Source: Nocardioides massiliensis (lineage in GTDB: Bacteria; Actinomycetota; Actinomycetes; Propionibacteriales; Nocardioidaceae). Taken from it: a DNA stretch of 64,000 bases. The translations under genes were made by a program, and so were the position numbers. How positions within the stretch are numbered: position 1 is the first letter of the stretch; every line of letters starts with the position of its first letter. The DNA is taken from contig NZ_JAUSQM010000001.1 of assembly GCF_030811215.1 (NCBI RefSeq), forward strand, positions 2,108,001 through 2,172,000, in the 5' to 3' direction. Below the pieces are notes generated by a model, which did not search any database, was not told the DNA's origin, and saw only the letters and a list, made by a program, of their open reading frames with translations. Of this stretch, positions 46,491 to 55,443 are shown piece by piece.

Positions 46491-49103
46491 TCAGCCCTCG
46501 GGGTTGTCAGCCACCACGGCGACGACGGTGATCTCCGGGTCGTCGGTCGCCACGAACGTCACCGGTCCTTCGACCCGTCCGACCGCACGCAGGTCCTCAG
46601 CCGCCTGCTCGGCGAGCGCGACCTGAGCTGCCGGACCACGGACCTCGGCGGAGGCCAGCGGCGTACGCATCGAGACCTTGGCCTGCGACTTCGCACCGCG
46701 CAGGCCGTGCAGGGTCGCCTCGACCGCCGCGATCAGGTCGGGGCTGGTGGCGCCAGCGGCACCGAGGTCGGCCTGGGTCGGCCAGGACGCCCGGTGCACC
46801 GATCCCTCCTGCCACCACGACCAGACCTCCTCGGTCACGTAGGGCAGGAACGGTGCGAGCAGGCGCAGCTGCACGTGCAGGGCGAGCGCCAGGGCGGCCT
46901 TGGCCGAGGTGGCGCCGTCGTCACCGGTCTCGCCGTACGCCCGCTGCTTGACCAGCTCGAGGTAGTCGTCGCAGAACTCCCAGAAGAACTTCTCGGTGAC
47001 CTCGAGTGCGCCCGTGTAGTCGTAGGCCTCGAACGAGTCGGTCGCGGTCTCGATGACGCGGCTGAGCGCACCCAGCATCGCGAGGTCCACCGGCTGCGTG
47101 ACCGCCGCGGGGCTGGTGGTGTGGGCACCGACGCCGCCGAGGACGAACTTCGAGGCGTTGAGCACCTTCATGGCCAGGCGGCGCCCGACCTTCATCTGGG
47201 TCTCGTCGAAGGGGGAGTCGAGTCCCGGGCGCGCCATCGCGGCGCGCCAGCGCACGGCGTCGGCGCCGTACTTGTCGAGGATCTCGGTGGGGACGACGAC
47301 GTTGCCCTTGGACTTCGACATCTTCTTGCGGTCGGGGTCGACCACGAAGCCCGAGATCGCGGCATGCGACCACGGGACGACGCCGTTCTCGTGGTGGGCG
47401 CGCACGACGCTGGAGAACAGCCAGGTGCGGATGATGTCGTGGGCCTGGGGCCGCACGTCCATCGGGAAGGTGCGCGCGAAGAGGTCCTCGTCGCGCTCCC
47501 ACCCGCAGACCAGCTGGGGGGTCAGCGAGGACGTCGCCCAGGTGTCCATGACGTCGGGGTCGCCGATGAAGCCGCCCGGCTTGCCGCGCTGGGACTCGTC
47601 GTAGCCGCGGGGCGCCTGGGTGGAGGGGTCCACCGGGAGCTCGGCCTCTGACGGCATGAGCGGGTGCGCGTAGTCGGGCTCACCGTCGGAGTCGAGGGGG
47701 TACCAGACCGGGAACGGGATGCCGAAGAACCGCTGGCGCGAGATCAGCCAGTCGCCGTTGAGGCCGCTGACCCAGTTCTCGTAGCGGTGCAGCATGTGCG
47801 ACGGCACCCAGGTGATCTCCGAGCCGCGGGCGACGAGCTCGGCGTTGAGATCGGCGTCGCGGCCACCGTTGCGCAGGTACCACTGGCGCGTGGCGACGAT
47901 CTCGAGGGGCTTGTCGCCCTTCTCGTAGAAGTTCGTCATGCGCTGGGTCGGGCTGGGGTCGCCGACCAGGTCTCCGGTCTCGCGCAGCTTCGCGACCATG
48001 GCCTCGCGTGCGCTGAAGACGGTCTTGCCGGCCAGGTCGGCGTACGCCGCAGCGGCTGCGTCGGCCTCGAGCCACGGCGGGGTCTCGCGGGCGAACCGCC
48101 CGTCGCGGCCGATCACGGTGCGCACCGGGAGCTGCAGCTCGCGCCACCACTGCACGTCAGTGAGGTCGCCGAAGGTGCAGCACATCGCGATGCCGGCGCC
48201 CTTGTCGGGCTCCGCCGCGGGGTGGGGGAGCACCGGGATCTCGACGCCGAAGATCGGTGAGGTGACCGTCGTGCCGAACAGCGGCTGGTAGCGCTCGTCG
48301 TCAGGGTGCGCGATGAGCGCGACCACCGAGGCGATGAGCTCGGGGCGGGTGGTCTCGATGTGGACCGGGCCGTCGGCGCCGTGGAACGCGACGCGGTGGT
48401 AGGCACCGGCGTACTCACGGGCCTCGAGCTCGGCCTGGGCGACGGCCGTCTGGAACGTGACGTCCCACAGGGTCGGCGCCTCCTGCAGGTAGGCCTCGCC
48501 GCGCGCGAAGTTGCGCAGGAACGCGCGCTGCGACACGGTCTGCGCGTCGGCGCCGATGGTCGTGTAGGTGTGGCTCCAGTCCACCGACAGCCCGAGGGTG
48601 CGCCAGAGGTCCTCGAAGACCTGCTCGTCCTGCTCGACGAGCTGCTCGCACAGCTCGACGAAGTTGGGGCGGCTGATCGGGATCTGCTTCTTGGGGTCCG
48701 GCTTGGCCGGTGGGGTGAAGTCGGGGTCGTAGGGCAGCGACGGGTCGCAGCGCACGCCGAAGTAGTTCTGGACCCGGCGCTCGGTGGGCAGACCGTTGTC
48801 GTCCCAACCCATCGGGTAGAAGACCGCCATGCCGCGCATGCGCTTGTAGCGCGCGAGCAGATCGGTGTGGGTGTAGGAGAAGACGTGCCCGACGTGCAGC
48901 GAGCCCGACACGGTCGGTGGCGGGGTGTCGATGGAGAAGACGTTCTCGCGCGGCTGGGTGCGGTCGAAGGCGTAGGTGTCGTCGGCCTTCCAGCGCTGCG
49001 ACCAGGTGGCCTCGAGACCCTCGAGGGCAGGCTTGTCCGGTACGACGAGGCCCGGGGCGTCCGGGGTCGTCGTGGTCGGGGGCGTGCCAGGGGTCTCGGT
49101 CAT
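46491..49103 (-). CDS. valS: Valyl-tRNA synthetase
   Basis: An 870-residue class I synthetase with H-V-G-H near residue 71, the editing domain after [15 protein letters not shown] near 593 and the C-terminal coiled arm. It resembles the actinobacterial/archaeal-like ValS form. ATG 49103 is chosen because TAACAT (49116-49111) ends 7 nt upstream; an ATG 9 nt upstream lies inside that box. In M. tuberculosis valS and folC run in the same direction; here valS alone is flipped and divergent from folC. No T-box leader is possible in the 75-bp gap. Confidence 0.96.
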   Translation of the reverse strand: MTETPGTPPTTTTPDAPGLVVPDKPALEGLEATWSQRWKADDTYAFDRTQPRENVFSIDTPPPTVSGSLHVGHVFSYTHTDLLARYKRMRGMAVFYPMGWDDNGLPTERRVQNYFGVRCDPSLPYDPDFTPPAKPDPKKQIPISRPNFVELCEQLVEQDEQVFEDLWRTLGLSVDWSHTYTTIGADAQTVSQRAFLRNFARGEAYLQEAPTLWDVTFQTAVAQAELEAREYAGAYHRVAFHGADGPVHIETTRPELIASVVALIAHPDDERYQPLFGTTVTSPIFGVEIPVLPHPAAEPDKGAGIAMCCTFGDLTDVQWWRELQLPVRTVIGRDGRFARETPPWLEADAAAAAYADLAGKTVFSAREAMVAKLRETGDLVGDPSPTQRMTNFYEKGDKPLEIVATRQWYLRNGGRDADLNAELVARGSEITWVPSHMLHRYENWVSGLNGDWLISRQRFFGIPFPVWYPLDSDGEPDYAHPLMPSEAELPVDPSTQAPRGYDESQRGKPGGFIGDPDVMDTWATSSLTPQLVCGWERDEDLFARTFPMDVRPQAHDIIRTWLFSSVVRAHHENGVVPWSHAAISGFVVDPDRKKMSKSKGNVVVPTEILDKYGADAVRWRAAMARPGLDSPFDETQMKVGRRLAMKVLNASKFVLGGVGAHTTSPAAVTQPVDLAMLGALSRVIETATDSFEAYDYTGALEVTEKFFWEFCDDYLELVKQRAYGETGDDGATSAKAALALALHVQLRLLAPFLPYVTEEVWSWWQEGSVHRASWPTQADLGAAGATSPDLIAAVEATLHGLRGAKSQAKVSMRTPLASAEVRGPAAQVALAEQAAEDLRAVGRVEGPVTFVATDDPEITVVAVVADNPEG

Positions 49104-49178
49104 GCGCCGCATGTTACGGCGATCAGGCGCCCCGCGCCGCGTCGGCCCCACCCGCCCGGCGCCTAGACTCGCCCTGAC

Positions 49179-50549
49179 ATGGACACCCCCGACGCGCGCC
49201 CGGCCGCGACCCTCGCCGAAGCCGAGGAAGCCCTGCTCTCCCGTTGGCCGGAGACGCGGCTCGAACCCTCCCTCGACCGGATCCAGGCGTTCGTCGAGCT
49301 GCTCGGCGACCCCCAGCACGCCGCGCCCCTGATCCACCTCACCGGCACCAACGGCAAGACCAGCACCAGCCGGATGATCGACACCGTGCTGCGCACGTTG
49401 GGGTTGCGCACGGGACGGTTCACCAGCCCGCACCTGGAGTCGATCACCGAGCGGATCTCCCTCGACGGGGAGCCGTTGAGTCCGGAGCGGTTCGTCGAGG
49501 TGTTCAACGACGTCGCGCCCTACACCCACCTGGTCGACGGCTCCGAGGACCACCCGCTCAGCTTCTTCGAGACCGTGGTGGGCATGGCGTACGCCGCCTT
49601 CGCCGACGCGCCGGTCGACGCGGCGATCGTCGAGGTCGGCATGGGTGGTTCCTGGGACGCGACCAACGTGGCCGACGCTCGGGTCGCGGTGATCACGCCG
49701 ATCGACGTCGACCACGCGCAGTACCTGGGGGAGCGGCCGGCCGACATCGCCGTCGAGAAGTCCGGGATCATCAAGCCGGGCACGGTCGTCGTGAGCGCGG
49801 CGCAAGCTCCCGAGGTGCTTGCGGTGCTCCATGACCGCGTGCAGGAGGTCGGGGCGTCGCTGCTGGTGGCGGGACGGGACTTCGGTCTCGAGCAGCGCGT
49901 CGTGGCGCATGGCGGACAGATGATCCGCATCGCCGGGTTGCGGGCGACGTACGACGAGCTGTTCCTCCCGTTGTACGGCGCCCACCAGGCCGAGAACGCG
50001 GCGCTCGCGCTGGCCGCCGTCGAGGCGTTCACCGGCGGGGCCGCACTCGGGGGAGAGGTGGTCGAGCAGGCGTTCGCCGAGTTCACCTCTCCCGGGCGCC
50101 TGGAGGTCGTGCGCCGGAGCCCCTCGATCGTGCTCGACTCCGCCCATAACCCGCACGGGGCGCGGGCGCTGGCGGCCGCGCTTGAGGACGCCTTCACGTT
50201 CCACCCGCTGGTCGCGGTGGTCGGGGTGATGGGCGACAAGGACGCCTCCGGCATGCTCGACGAGCTCACCTCGGTCGTGCACCACGTCGTCTGCACGCAG
50301 AACTCCACCGACCGTGCGATGCCGGCCGAGGAGCTCGCGGAGACGGCGCGCGGGATTTTCGGCAGTGACCGCGTCGACGTCGATCGTGACCTGGCGTCGG
50401 CCATCGAGCGGGCGGCGACGCTGTCGGAGACCGGAACGGCCATCGGGGAGTCGGTCGGCTCCGGCGGGGTGCTGGTCACGGGCTCGGTGGTCACGGTCGG
50501 CGAGGCGCGGCGGATGCTGCGCCGGACGAGAGGCGGCACGGATGCGTGA
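49179..50549 (+). CDS. folC: Folylpolyglutamate / dihydrofolate synthase FolC
   Basis: A 456-residue Mur-ligase-fold enzyme that adds glutamate to folates. The ATP loop is G-T-N-G-K-T-S near residue 55, F-T-S-P-H-L near 86, E-V-G-M-G-G-x-W-D near 151 and D-S-A-H-N-P-H near 322. TAGACT at 49164-49169 lies 9 nt before the ATG. The end overlaps the DUF4233 gene by 8 nt, as folC does with Rv2446c. Confidence 0.95.
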   Translation: MDTPDARPAATLAEAEEALLSRWPETRLEPSLDRIQAFVELLGDPQHAAPLIHLTGTNGKTSTSRMIDTVLRTLGLRTGRFTSPHLESITERISLDGEPLSPERFVEVFNDVAPYTHLVDGSEDHPLSFFETVVGMAYAAFADAPVDAAIVEVGMGGSWDATNVADARVAVITPIDVDHAQYLGERPADIAVEKSGIIKPGTVVVSAAQAPEVLAVLHDRVQEVGASLLVAGRDFGLEQRVVAHGGQMIRIAGLRATYDELFLPLYGAHQAENAALALAAVEAFTGGAALGGEVVEQAFAEFTSPGRLEVVRRSPSIVLDSAHNPHGARALAAALEDAFTFHPLVAVVGVMGDKDASGMLDELTSVVHHVVCTQNSTDRAMPAEELAETARGIFGSDRVDVDRDLASAIERAATLSETGTAIGESVGSGGVLVTGSVVTVGEARRMLRRTRGGTDA

Positions 50550-50925
50550 CCCGAAGCGGGCGATGGCAGCGGCCATCCTCGCCCTGCAGGCGGTTGTCCT
50601 CGGCTTGACGACGCCGGTGATGATCGCGGTCGAGGACATCTCCACGCCGGTGGCGATGCTGATCGGCCTCGGCATGTGCGTGCTGTGCATCCTCACCGCC
50701 GGGATGCTCGGGCGCCGGTGGGGGTACGCCGTCGGCTGGGCGATCCAGGTGGTGTCGATCGCGCTGGGGTTCGTCGTCATCACGATGCTCGCGCTCGGCG
50801 TGATCTTCGCGTCGCTGTGGGCGGGGGCGATCTTCCTCGGCGACAAGATCATCCGTGAACGGGCTGAGTGGGAAGCAGCGGCCGCGGCCGGCGAGGACCC
50901 ACCGGCTCCTCCTCAATCCGGGTGA
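50542..50925 (+). CDS. DUF4233 membrane protein
   Basis: A 127-residue protein with four predicted transmembrane helices between residues 8 and 108 and a short acidic, proline-rich tail, matching the actinobacterial DUF4233 family (Rv2446c-like). Function is unknown; the fixed link with folC hints at a role in folate or envelope metabolism. In many actinobacteria ndk follows next, but here conserved gene order ends. Confidence 0.88.
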   Translation: MRDPKRAMAAAILALQAVVLGLTTPVMIAVEDISTPVAMLIGLGMCVLCILTAGMLGRRWGYAVGWAIQVVSIALGFVVITMLALGVIFASLWAGAIFLGDKIIRERAEWEAAAAAGEDPPAPPQSG

Positions 50926-50971
50926 CGTGAATTCGAGTGACACCACGGCCGGCGCCCGGCAGGGTTGCCTC

Positions 50972-51691
50972 GTGACCGCGCCCCTGACAACACCCCTGAC
51001 AACACCTCTGAGCCCGACCGATCGCACCACCGTCCGGCGGGGTCGCATCCGTGCGGTCGAGGAGCGCCGGGCGCTGTTCGACCTGCTCGGCGAGGCGCTG
51101 GTCTGCCACCTCGGCGTCGTCGTCGGCGAGGGAGCCGAGGCGCACCCCGTCGTGCTCCCGACGGTCTGCGCCGCGGACGCCGAGGGCCCGGACGAGGGCG
51201 GCACGCTGTACCTCCACGGCTCCGTCGCTGCTCGGTCCTTGGTCGCCGCGCCGGACCGGACGATCTGCGTGACCGTCACGCTCCTGGACGGGATCGTCGC
51301 CGCACGCTCGGCGTTCCACCACTCGATGAACTACCGCTCCGCCGTCGTCATCGGCCGCCCGCGCGTGGTGACCGACGAAGCCGAGCGGGCACGCGCCCTG
51401 GACCTCATCGTCGACCAGGTCGTCCCCGGCCGTGCCGCGACGCTGCGTCCGCACACCCGCAAGGAGCTGGCTGCCACGGTCGTCCTCGCGCTGCCGCTGC
51501 TCGAGGCATCGGTGAAGATCCGCGCAGGTGGCCCGGGTGACGACGCGGCCGACATCGAGGCCGGCACGTGGGGTGGCCACATCCCGCTCCGGCTCGTCGC
51601 CGATGCCGCTGTCCCTGCACCCGAGTGTGGGGACGGGCCGGTGCCGGACGACATCCGCACGCTGGTTGACCGGCTGGACGGACCAGACTGA
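50972..51691 (+). CDS. Pyridoxamine 5'-phosphate oxidase-family (FMN-binding split barrel) protein
   Basis: A 239-residue protein of the flavin-nucleotide-binding split-barrel type: L-V-C-H-L-G-V-V near residue 37, G-T-L-Y-L-H-G-S near 70, and N-Y-R-S-A-V-V-I-G near 117. Such proteins bind FMN, F420 or haem and are often reductases of unknown substrate. GTG 50972 is the likely start, with an AGGG ribosome site; upstream frame runs into the previous gene. The first codons contain a 12-bp direct repeat (CCCCTGACAACA twice), giving an L-T-T-P repeat. Confidence 0.82.
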   Translation: MTAPLTTPLTTPLSPTDRTTVRRGRIRAVEERRALFDLLGEALVCHLGVVVGEGAEAHPVVLPTVCAADAEGPDEGGTLYLHGSVAARSLVAAPDRTICVTVTLLDGIVAARSAFHHSMNYRSAVVIGRPRVVTDEAERARALDLIVDQVVPGRAATLRPHTRKELAATVVLALPLLEASVKIRAGGPGDDAADIEAGTWGGHIPLRLVADAAVPAPECGDGPVPDDIRTLVDRLDGPD

Positions 51692-51692
51692 C

Positions 51693-52586
51693 ATGGAGTG
51701 CTTCCCGAGGAAGCCGGCGCGCGCGCTCGTACCGGCCCGGCCGCGACCCCGTCCGGTCTGGTTGACCTCCATCGACAGCATCGAAGACTGGCGTTCGGTC
51801 ATCGAAGACCTCGACTGGCAGCGACTGATCGAACGCCGGCGGAGACCGTTCGGGCTGTTCACGGTGAGTTCCGATCCCCAACCGGACGTCGAGGCGTGGT
51901 CCAGGTTCGCGGACTACTGCGTCGAGCGCGAGCTGATGCTGACCTGCTCGTGGGGGCCCAACAGTACGGTGCTCGATGACGTCGTCGACTTCGCCTCTTT
52001 GGGGCGATCGATCAAGGGGCTCCCTGCTGCTGAGCCGTTGACCACGTGGCACGACAACGAGCCGTTAGAGGACGCGCTGGAGTTCTTCTTGGGAATGGAC
52101 GGCGGCGACCTCCGGGTGGGGACCGACCACGGAGGCACCGACTGGGTACGGATCGTGCTGGTCGTGGGAGATCCCGATCGGGCGGACGAGATCCGCCGCA
52201 CGTTGACTGCGCTCGGTCCCCAGAGCTTCGAGCAACGGATCTCGGTGGAGGAGGAGCGGGAGATCAGGCGGGATTGCCTGCGTCGTGTCATCCAGCGCGA
52301 CGGCGATCTCGATGAGCTCTTGGCCGACATGTCGGTGACGACGATGTGGGGCGATCTCGAGGTCCCCCTCCGCAGCGCCGACCTCATCGGCCTCTTGGAG
52401 GACTACTTGGCAGGAGCTGTCAGCGCCGAACAGGTAGGCGAGTGGGCCGAGGTCCTGGAGATGCGGGACGAGCTTGAGCCCGAGGACAACACCTTCTGGC
52501 TCCTCTCGGAGTTGGCTCCTCCCGTGGGCCTGTCCTATCCCATGACGCGCGAACGGGCGCTCTCGATCATCGAGCGGCTCCGGTAG
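51693..52586 (+). CDS. Two-part protein of unknown function (N-terminal part DUF7684-like)
   Basis: A 297-residue soluble protein. Residues 20-170 contain W-S-R-F-A-D-Y-C, L-T-C-S-W-G-P, W-H-D-N-E-P-L-E-D-A-L-E-F-F-L and I-V-L-V-V-G-D-P-D-R-A-D-E-I-R, which recalls the DUF7684 family (low certainty). Residues 200-297 are an acidic helical part with L-L-E-D-Y-L-A-G-A-V-S-A-E-Q-V-G-E-W-A, a pattern I have seen in small proteins linked to immunity or toxin neutralisation. Joined, they may be a fusion. The ATG is one base after the previous stop, with no clear ribosome site. Base usage is less GC-rich than its neighbours. Confidence 0.72.
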   Translation: MECFPRKPARALVPARPRPRPVWLTSIDSIEDWRSVIEDLDWQRLIERRRRPFGLFTVSSDPQPDVEAWSRFADYCVERELMLTCSWGPNSTVLDDVVDFASLGRSIKGLPAAEPLTTWHDNEPLEDALEFFLGMDGGDLRVGTDHGGTDWVRIVLVVGDPDRADEIRRTLTALGPQSFEQRISVEEEREIRRDCLRRVIQRDGDLDELLADMSVTTMWGDLEVPLRSADLIGLLEDYLAGAVSAEQVGEWAEVLEMRDELEPEDNTFWLLSELAPPVGLSYPMTRERALSIIERLR

Positions 52587-52664
52587 CGGTCATGCCGGGT
52601 GTGTGGGCATGCCGATGCGCCCGCGCGGGTCGTTCTGGGTCGCGCGGGCGTCGGGGCGCGGTCG

Positions 52665-54125
52665 TTAGGTGGGTGGGTCGGTACCGCTGGGGCCGGCGTA
52701 CTCGATCAAGAAGTCGTGCAGATACATCTCGATGGCTGACGTCTTCGTCGATCGAGCGGAAGCGGGGTCACAAGCATCTGATTGGTCGAGGTCATGGCTG
52801 TCCCTGACCGGTCGTCCCCACCGGTCCCACCATCGATAGGTCCCATCGCGAAGGCGCTCATAGCTCCACCCCATGTGGGTCTTCAGCCGATGGTGGCTCC
52901 GGCACAGCGGGGCCAGATTGCCGAGGTGGGTCTGGGCGGGTGGGCCGCCTTCGTCGATTGGGACGTAGGGGTCGATGTGGTCCGCATCGCAACGGCGCGC
53001 CGTGATGGTGCAACCGGGGAACACGCAGACCTCGTCGCGCAGGATCATCGCCTCGCGCATCCACGCGGGCGGGTCGTGCTGATCCACTGCTTGGTCGGTG
53101 TTGGTGTCGATCACCGGCCGCACGTCGATCCGTCCGGATCCGACCCCTCCGGGGCGGGTCAACCATTCGCTGAGCCGGGTGAGGGTGATGGGTCCGAGCT
53201 TCTCGATGCTCGCGCCGTGGTCGACGCCGGCACTGGTCATTGTCGCGAGGTCGCTGAGGGCGCAGTGGACGTAGATGTTCGCCACCCGGCTCGGCGCCCC
53301 CGGCGCCTTGGTCTTCGTTGTGCCGTCCGAGCTGGTGTCGGGGAGGGTGCCGTTGAGGAAGTCCATCGCGAGCTGCGGATCGAGCAGGGTCCCGACCGCT
53401 TTGGCGCGGCGGGCCTGGTGGTCGCTGGTGTCGCCCGCGGCCTTCAACCCTGCGGCGATGGTGTCGAGGGTCTGGTCAAACAGTTCGGCGTCGGGGGTGT
53501 CGAGGTTCATGTGCACCCCACGCAACAGGCCCTGGCACGTGTCGGGGTCCAACCAGACACCGCGGCCGTCTTGGCGGCGTTCCTCGCGCTGGGCGAACAG
53601 GTCGGCGTCGAACCGTCGGATCGCTTCGTCCACCAACGTGGGGGCGGCGTTGTTGGGCTTGCGCTTCTGTTGAGAGTGCACGAGCTGGACGTCCACCCAC
53701 GACGCTGCTTCGAAGCTCAGCGCGCGGGTCTCCTTGGCGACGGCCCGGACCCGCCAGGCTTCGGTCTTCCCGTCGACCATGTGCTGCCACAGGCGTGGGA
53801 GACGGTGGGCGATCTCGATCGCATCCCCGAGCAGCTGTCGCGCGGCCTGCAGCGGCATCCGCAGGTGCCCGGAGAGCTCGCTGGCGGCGTACTCGCTCAG
53901 GATCGGTGCGCCCTCACCGGCCAGCGCCACCATGCGCTCGGGCTCGTGCTTGAACGCGGCGTGGTCGGCCACGATCTGGTGGCCTTCATAGAGCCCGGCC
54001 AGGTGGTTGGCGATCAGCAGGTCGTCGACCTCGAGGCGATCGCGCATGGCGCGGTTCGAGCGCAGCGTTTCCCACGCTTCGGCCTTGCCGAAGTCGGGGA
54101 GATCGTCGCGATCGAGCATGCTCAT
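52665..54125 (-). CDS. HNH endonuclease domain protein with DUF222 (13E12-repeat type)
   Basis: A 486-residue protein. The N-terminal three-fifths is the helical DUF222 region (L-L-I-A-N-H-L, A-S-E-L-S-G-H-L-R-M, A-R-Q-L-L-G-D-A). The C-terminal HNH domain has C-V-F-P-G-C, C-D-A-D-H-I-D-P-Y, G-G-P-P-A-Q-T-H-L-G-N-L-A-P-L-C and H-H-R-L-K-T-H. These genes are multicopy, fast-evolving and often mobile in actinobacteria; their cellular role is unsettled. The 5' end is duplicated directly upstream (54156-54271). Confidence 0.88.
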   Translation of the reverse strand: MSMLDRDDLPDFGKAEAWETLRSNRAMRDRLEVDDLLIANHLAGLYEGHQIVADHAAFKHEPERMVALAGEGAPILSEYAASELSGHLRMPLQAARQLLGDAIEIAHRLPRLWQHMVDGKTEAWRVRAVAKETRALSFEAASWVDVQLVHSQQKRKPNNAAPTLVDEAIRRFDADLFAQREERRQDGRGVWLDPDTCQGLLRGVHMNLDTPDAELFDQTLDTIAAGLKAAGDTSDHQARRAKAVGTLLDPQLAMDFLNGTLPDTSSDGTTKTKAPGAPSRVANIYVHCALSDLATMTSAGVDHGASIEKLGPITLTRLSEWLTRPGGVGSGRIDVRPVIDTNTDQAVDQHDPPAWMREAMILRDEVCVFPGCTITARRCDADHIDPYVPIDEGGPPAQTHLGNLAPLCRSHHRLKTHMGWSYERLRDGTYRWWDRWGRPVRDSHDLDQSDACDPASARSTKTSAIEMYLHDFLIEYAGPSGTDPPT

Positions 54126-54271
54126 ATCGTCCCAGGGCCTACCGACAGTGCCCGGTCGCGCATGGCGCGGTTCGAGCGCAGCGTCTCCCAGGCTTCGGCC
54201 TTGCCGAAGTTCTCCAGGTCGCCTCGATCGAGCATGGTCATAGTCTCCCAGGGCCTACCGACAGTGCCCGG
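54040..54271. repeat. Tandem 116-bp direct repeat at the 5' end of the HNH gene
   Basis: Two adjacent units, 54040-54155 and 54156-54271, offset exactly 116 bp. Each holds the first codons of the HNH gene (A-E-A-W-E-T-L-R-S-N-R-A-M-R-D-R in both) plus about 30 bp of upstream sequence. The outer 26 bp at 54130-54155 and 54246-54271 are identical; the middle differs at several positions. Confidence 0.87.
54122..54241 (-). pseudogene. Truncated duplicate of the HNH gene 5' end
   Basis: From ATG 54241 the frame reads M-T-M-L-D-R-G-D-L-E-N-F-G-K-A-E-A-W-E-T, matches the HNH protein N-terminus for about 30 residues, then shifts into the upstream region of the downstream copy and stops at 54122. 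It has the same upstream sequence as the intact gene, so both may be transcribed. It arose by a 116-bp tandem duplication. Confidence 0.75.
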
Positions 54272-54394
54272 GTCTCGAACCCTTCGACCCCGCTCAGGAC
54301 ATCGCTTCGCTCGACCGGCGTTCATGGTTCGTCGAGGGCTCTCCACGACATGCGATGCCCGTGGTTGACAGCGAAAGTCGCGGTTCGGGTCTCG

Positions 54395-54940
54395 TTACAC
54401 CGGCCGGTAGCGCAGGGCGACGGCGCCGCAGCGGAAGTCGGTGCGACCGAGGAGTTGCAGGTCGAGGTGGTGGGGGAGGCCGGCGAAGAGGGTGGGACCA
54501 CGACCGACGATGCGCGGCTGGATGATGAACTCGTACTCGTCGATGAGTCCCAGCTGGGCGAGGGCCAAGGGCAGCTGGGCGCCCCCGACGTACAACCCCT
54601 CGCCGGGTTCGTCCTTGAGTCGCTGCACCTCCTCGCGGAGGTCCCCGCGCAGGAGCTCGGCGTTCCCGTCGACATCGGTGAGGGTGTGAGACACGACGTA
54701 CTTCTTGGCTGCGTCGATCGCTCGCGCGAAAGGCTCGGTCCAAGCCGCCGTGAGCGCCGGCGGATCGGGATAGCGCCAAGCGGACTCCATCATCGCGTAG
54801 GTGACCCGCCCGAGGATCAGAGCGTCGGCGCGCGCGATGGTGGCAGCCGCGTGCTGGTGCAGCTCCTCGTCGGGGACACCCACGGTGTGGTCGTAGCAGC
54901 CGTCGATGGTCAGATTGATGGAGTAGCACAGCGGCCTCAT
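54395..54940 (-). CDS. RibD C-terminal / dihydrofolate reductase-like protein
   Basis: A 181-residue DHFR-like protein: S-I-N-L-T-I-D-G-C near the N-terminus, I-L-G-R-V-T-Y near residue 51, L-Y-V-G-G-A-Q near 119 and P-R-I-V-G-R-G-P-T-L near 144. It is likely an NADPH-dependent reductase of unknown substrate. The ATG has TACCGT (54952-54947) 6 nt upstream, so it can be expressed alone, yet it also lies 20 nt after the DUF4334 gene at the end of the mce-linked unit. It is only distantly similar to the protein at 12579-13121. Confidence 0.85.
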   Translation of the reverse strand: MRPLCYSINLTIDGCYDHTVGVPDEELHQHAAATIARADALILGRVTYAMMESAWRYPDPPALTAAWTEPFARAIDAAKKYVVSHTLTDVDGNAELLRGDLREEVQRLKDEPGEGLYVGGAQLPLALAQLGLIDEYEFIIQPRIVGRGPTLFAGLPHHLDLQLLGRTDFRCGAVALRYRPV

Positions 54941-54960
54941 CGACCCACGGTACGTCCGTC

Positions 54961-55443
54961 TCACTCGCGCTCGAGCCAGAACCAGTACAGCTCGGCGGAG
55001 CCGAAGTAGCGCTCCAGCTTGCCGTTCATGACCCCCAGGAGGGCGTTGTCGTCGACCGCCTTGAACTGGTCCAGGACCGGCAGACGGTCGTAGACCATGG
55101 TCGCGGTGACCTCGCCGCGGAAGCCCACCTCCCACAGGGATGCGTAGCCGCCACCCCCCATCGTCTTCTCCGAGTAGAGCTCGCCGTGCTCGTCACGGCA
55201 GATCAACGGGTGCGCCTCGGTGGGAGAGTCGAAGCGCTTGCCGTGCCAGCGGGCGGAGGTGAGCAGATTGCTGACGGGGTGGCCGACCGCGAAGTCGCCG
55301 CCGCGCCACGCACCCAGGACCTCCTCGACGCCGACGGTGCGGCAGCGCGCCCACAGCGCTTCCACGTCGGCGACCTCGACATGTGTCGCTGAGCGCAGGT
55401 TCTCGAACCTCAACCGCAGATCCTCCTCAACCACGGGATTCAT
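54961..55443 (-). CDS. GXWXG / DUF4334 domain protein
   Basis: A 160-residue protein with both halves of the GXWXG-DUF4334 arrangement. G-A-W-R-G-G-D-F near residue 44 followed by G-H-P and H-G-K-R-F is the first; G-F-R-G-E-V-T-A-T-M-V-Y-D near 108 with F-K-A-V-D-D-N and V-M-N-G-K is the second. The function of the family is not established; size and repeated beta-rich motifs suggest a small-ligand binding protein. Its ATG overlaps the aldehyde dehydrogenase stop by 4 nt, a tight link that implies a shared pathway. Confidence 0.85.
   Translation of the reverse strand: MNPVVEEDLRLRFENLRSATHVEVADVEALWARCRTVGVEEVLGAWRGGDFAVGHPVSNLLTSARWHGKRFDSPTEAHPLICRDEHGELYSEKTMGGGGYASLWEVGFRGEVTATMVYDRLPVLDQFKAVDDNALLGVMNGKLERYFGSAELYWFWLERE

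Noticed and set aside
49104-49178. T-box leader for valS
   Set aside because: The gap to folC is only 75 bp and valS appears leaderless, so there is no room for a T-box.
49104-50852. N-terminal extension of the valS frame by several hundred codons
   Set aside because: It is antisense to folC and the DUF4233 gene; the leaderless promoter at 49111-49116 and the family N-terminus fix the start at 49103.
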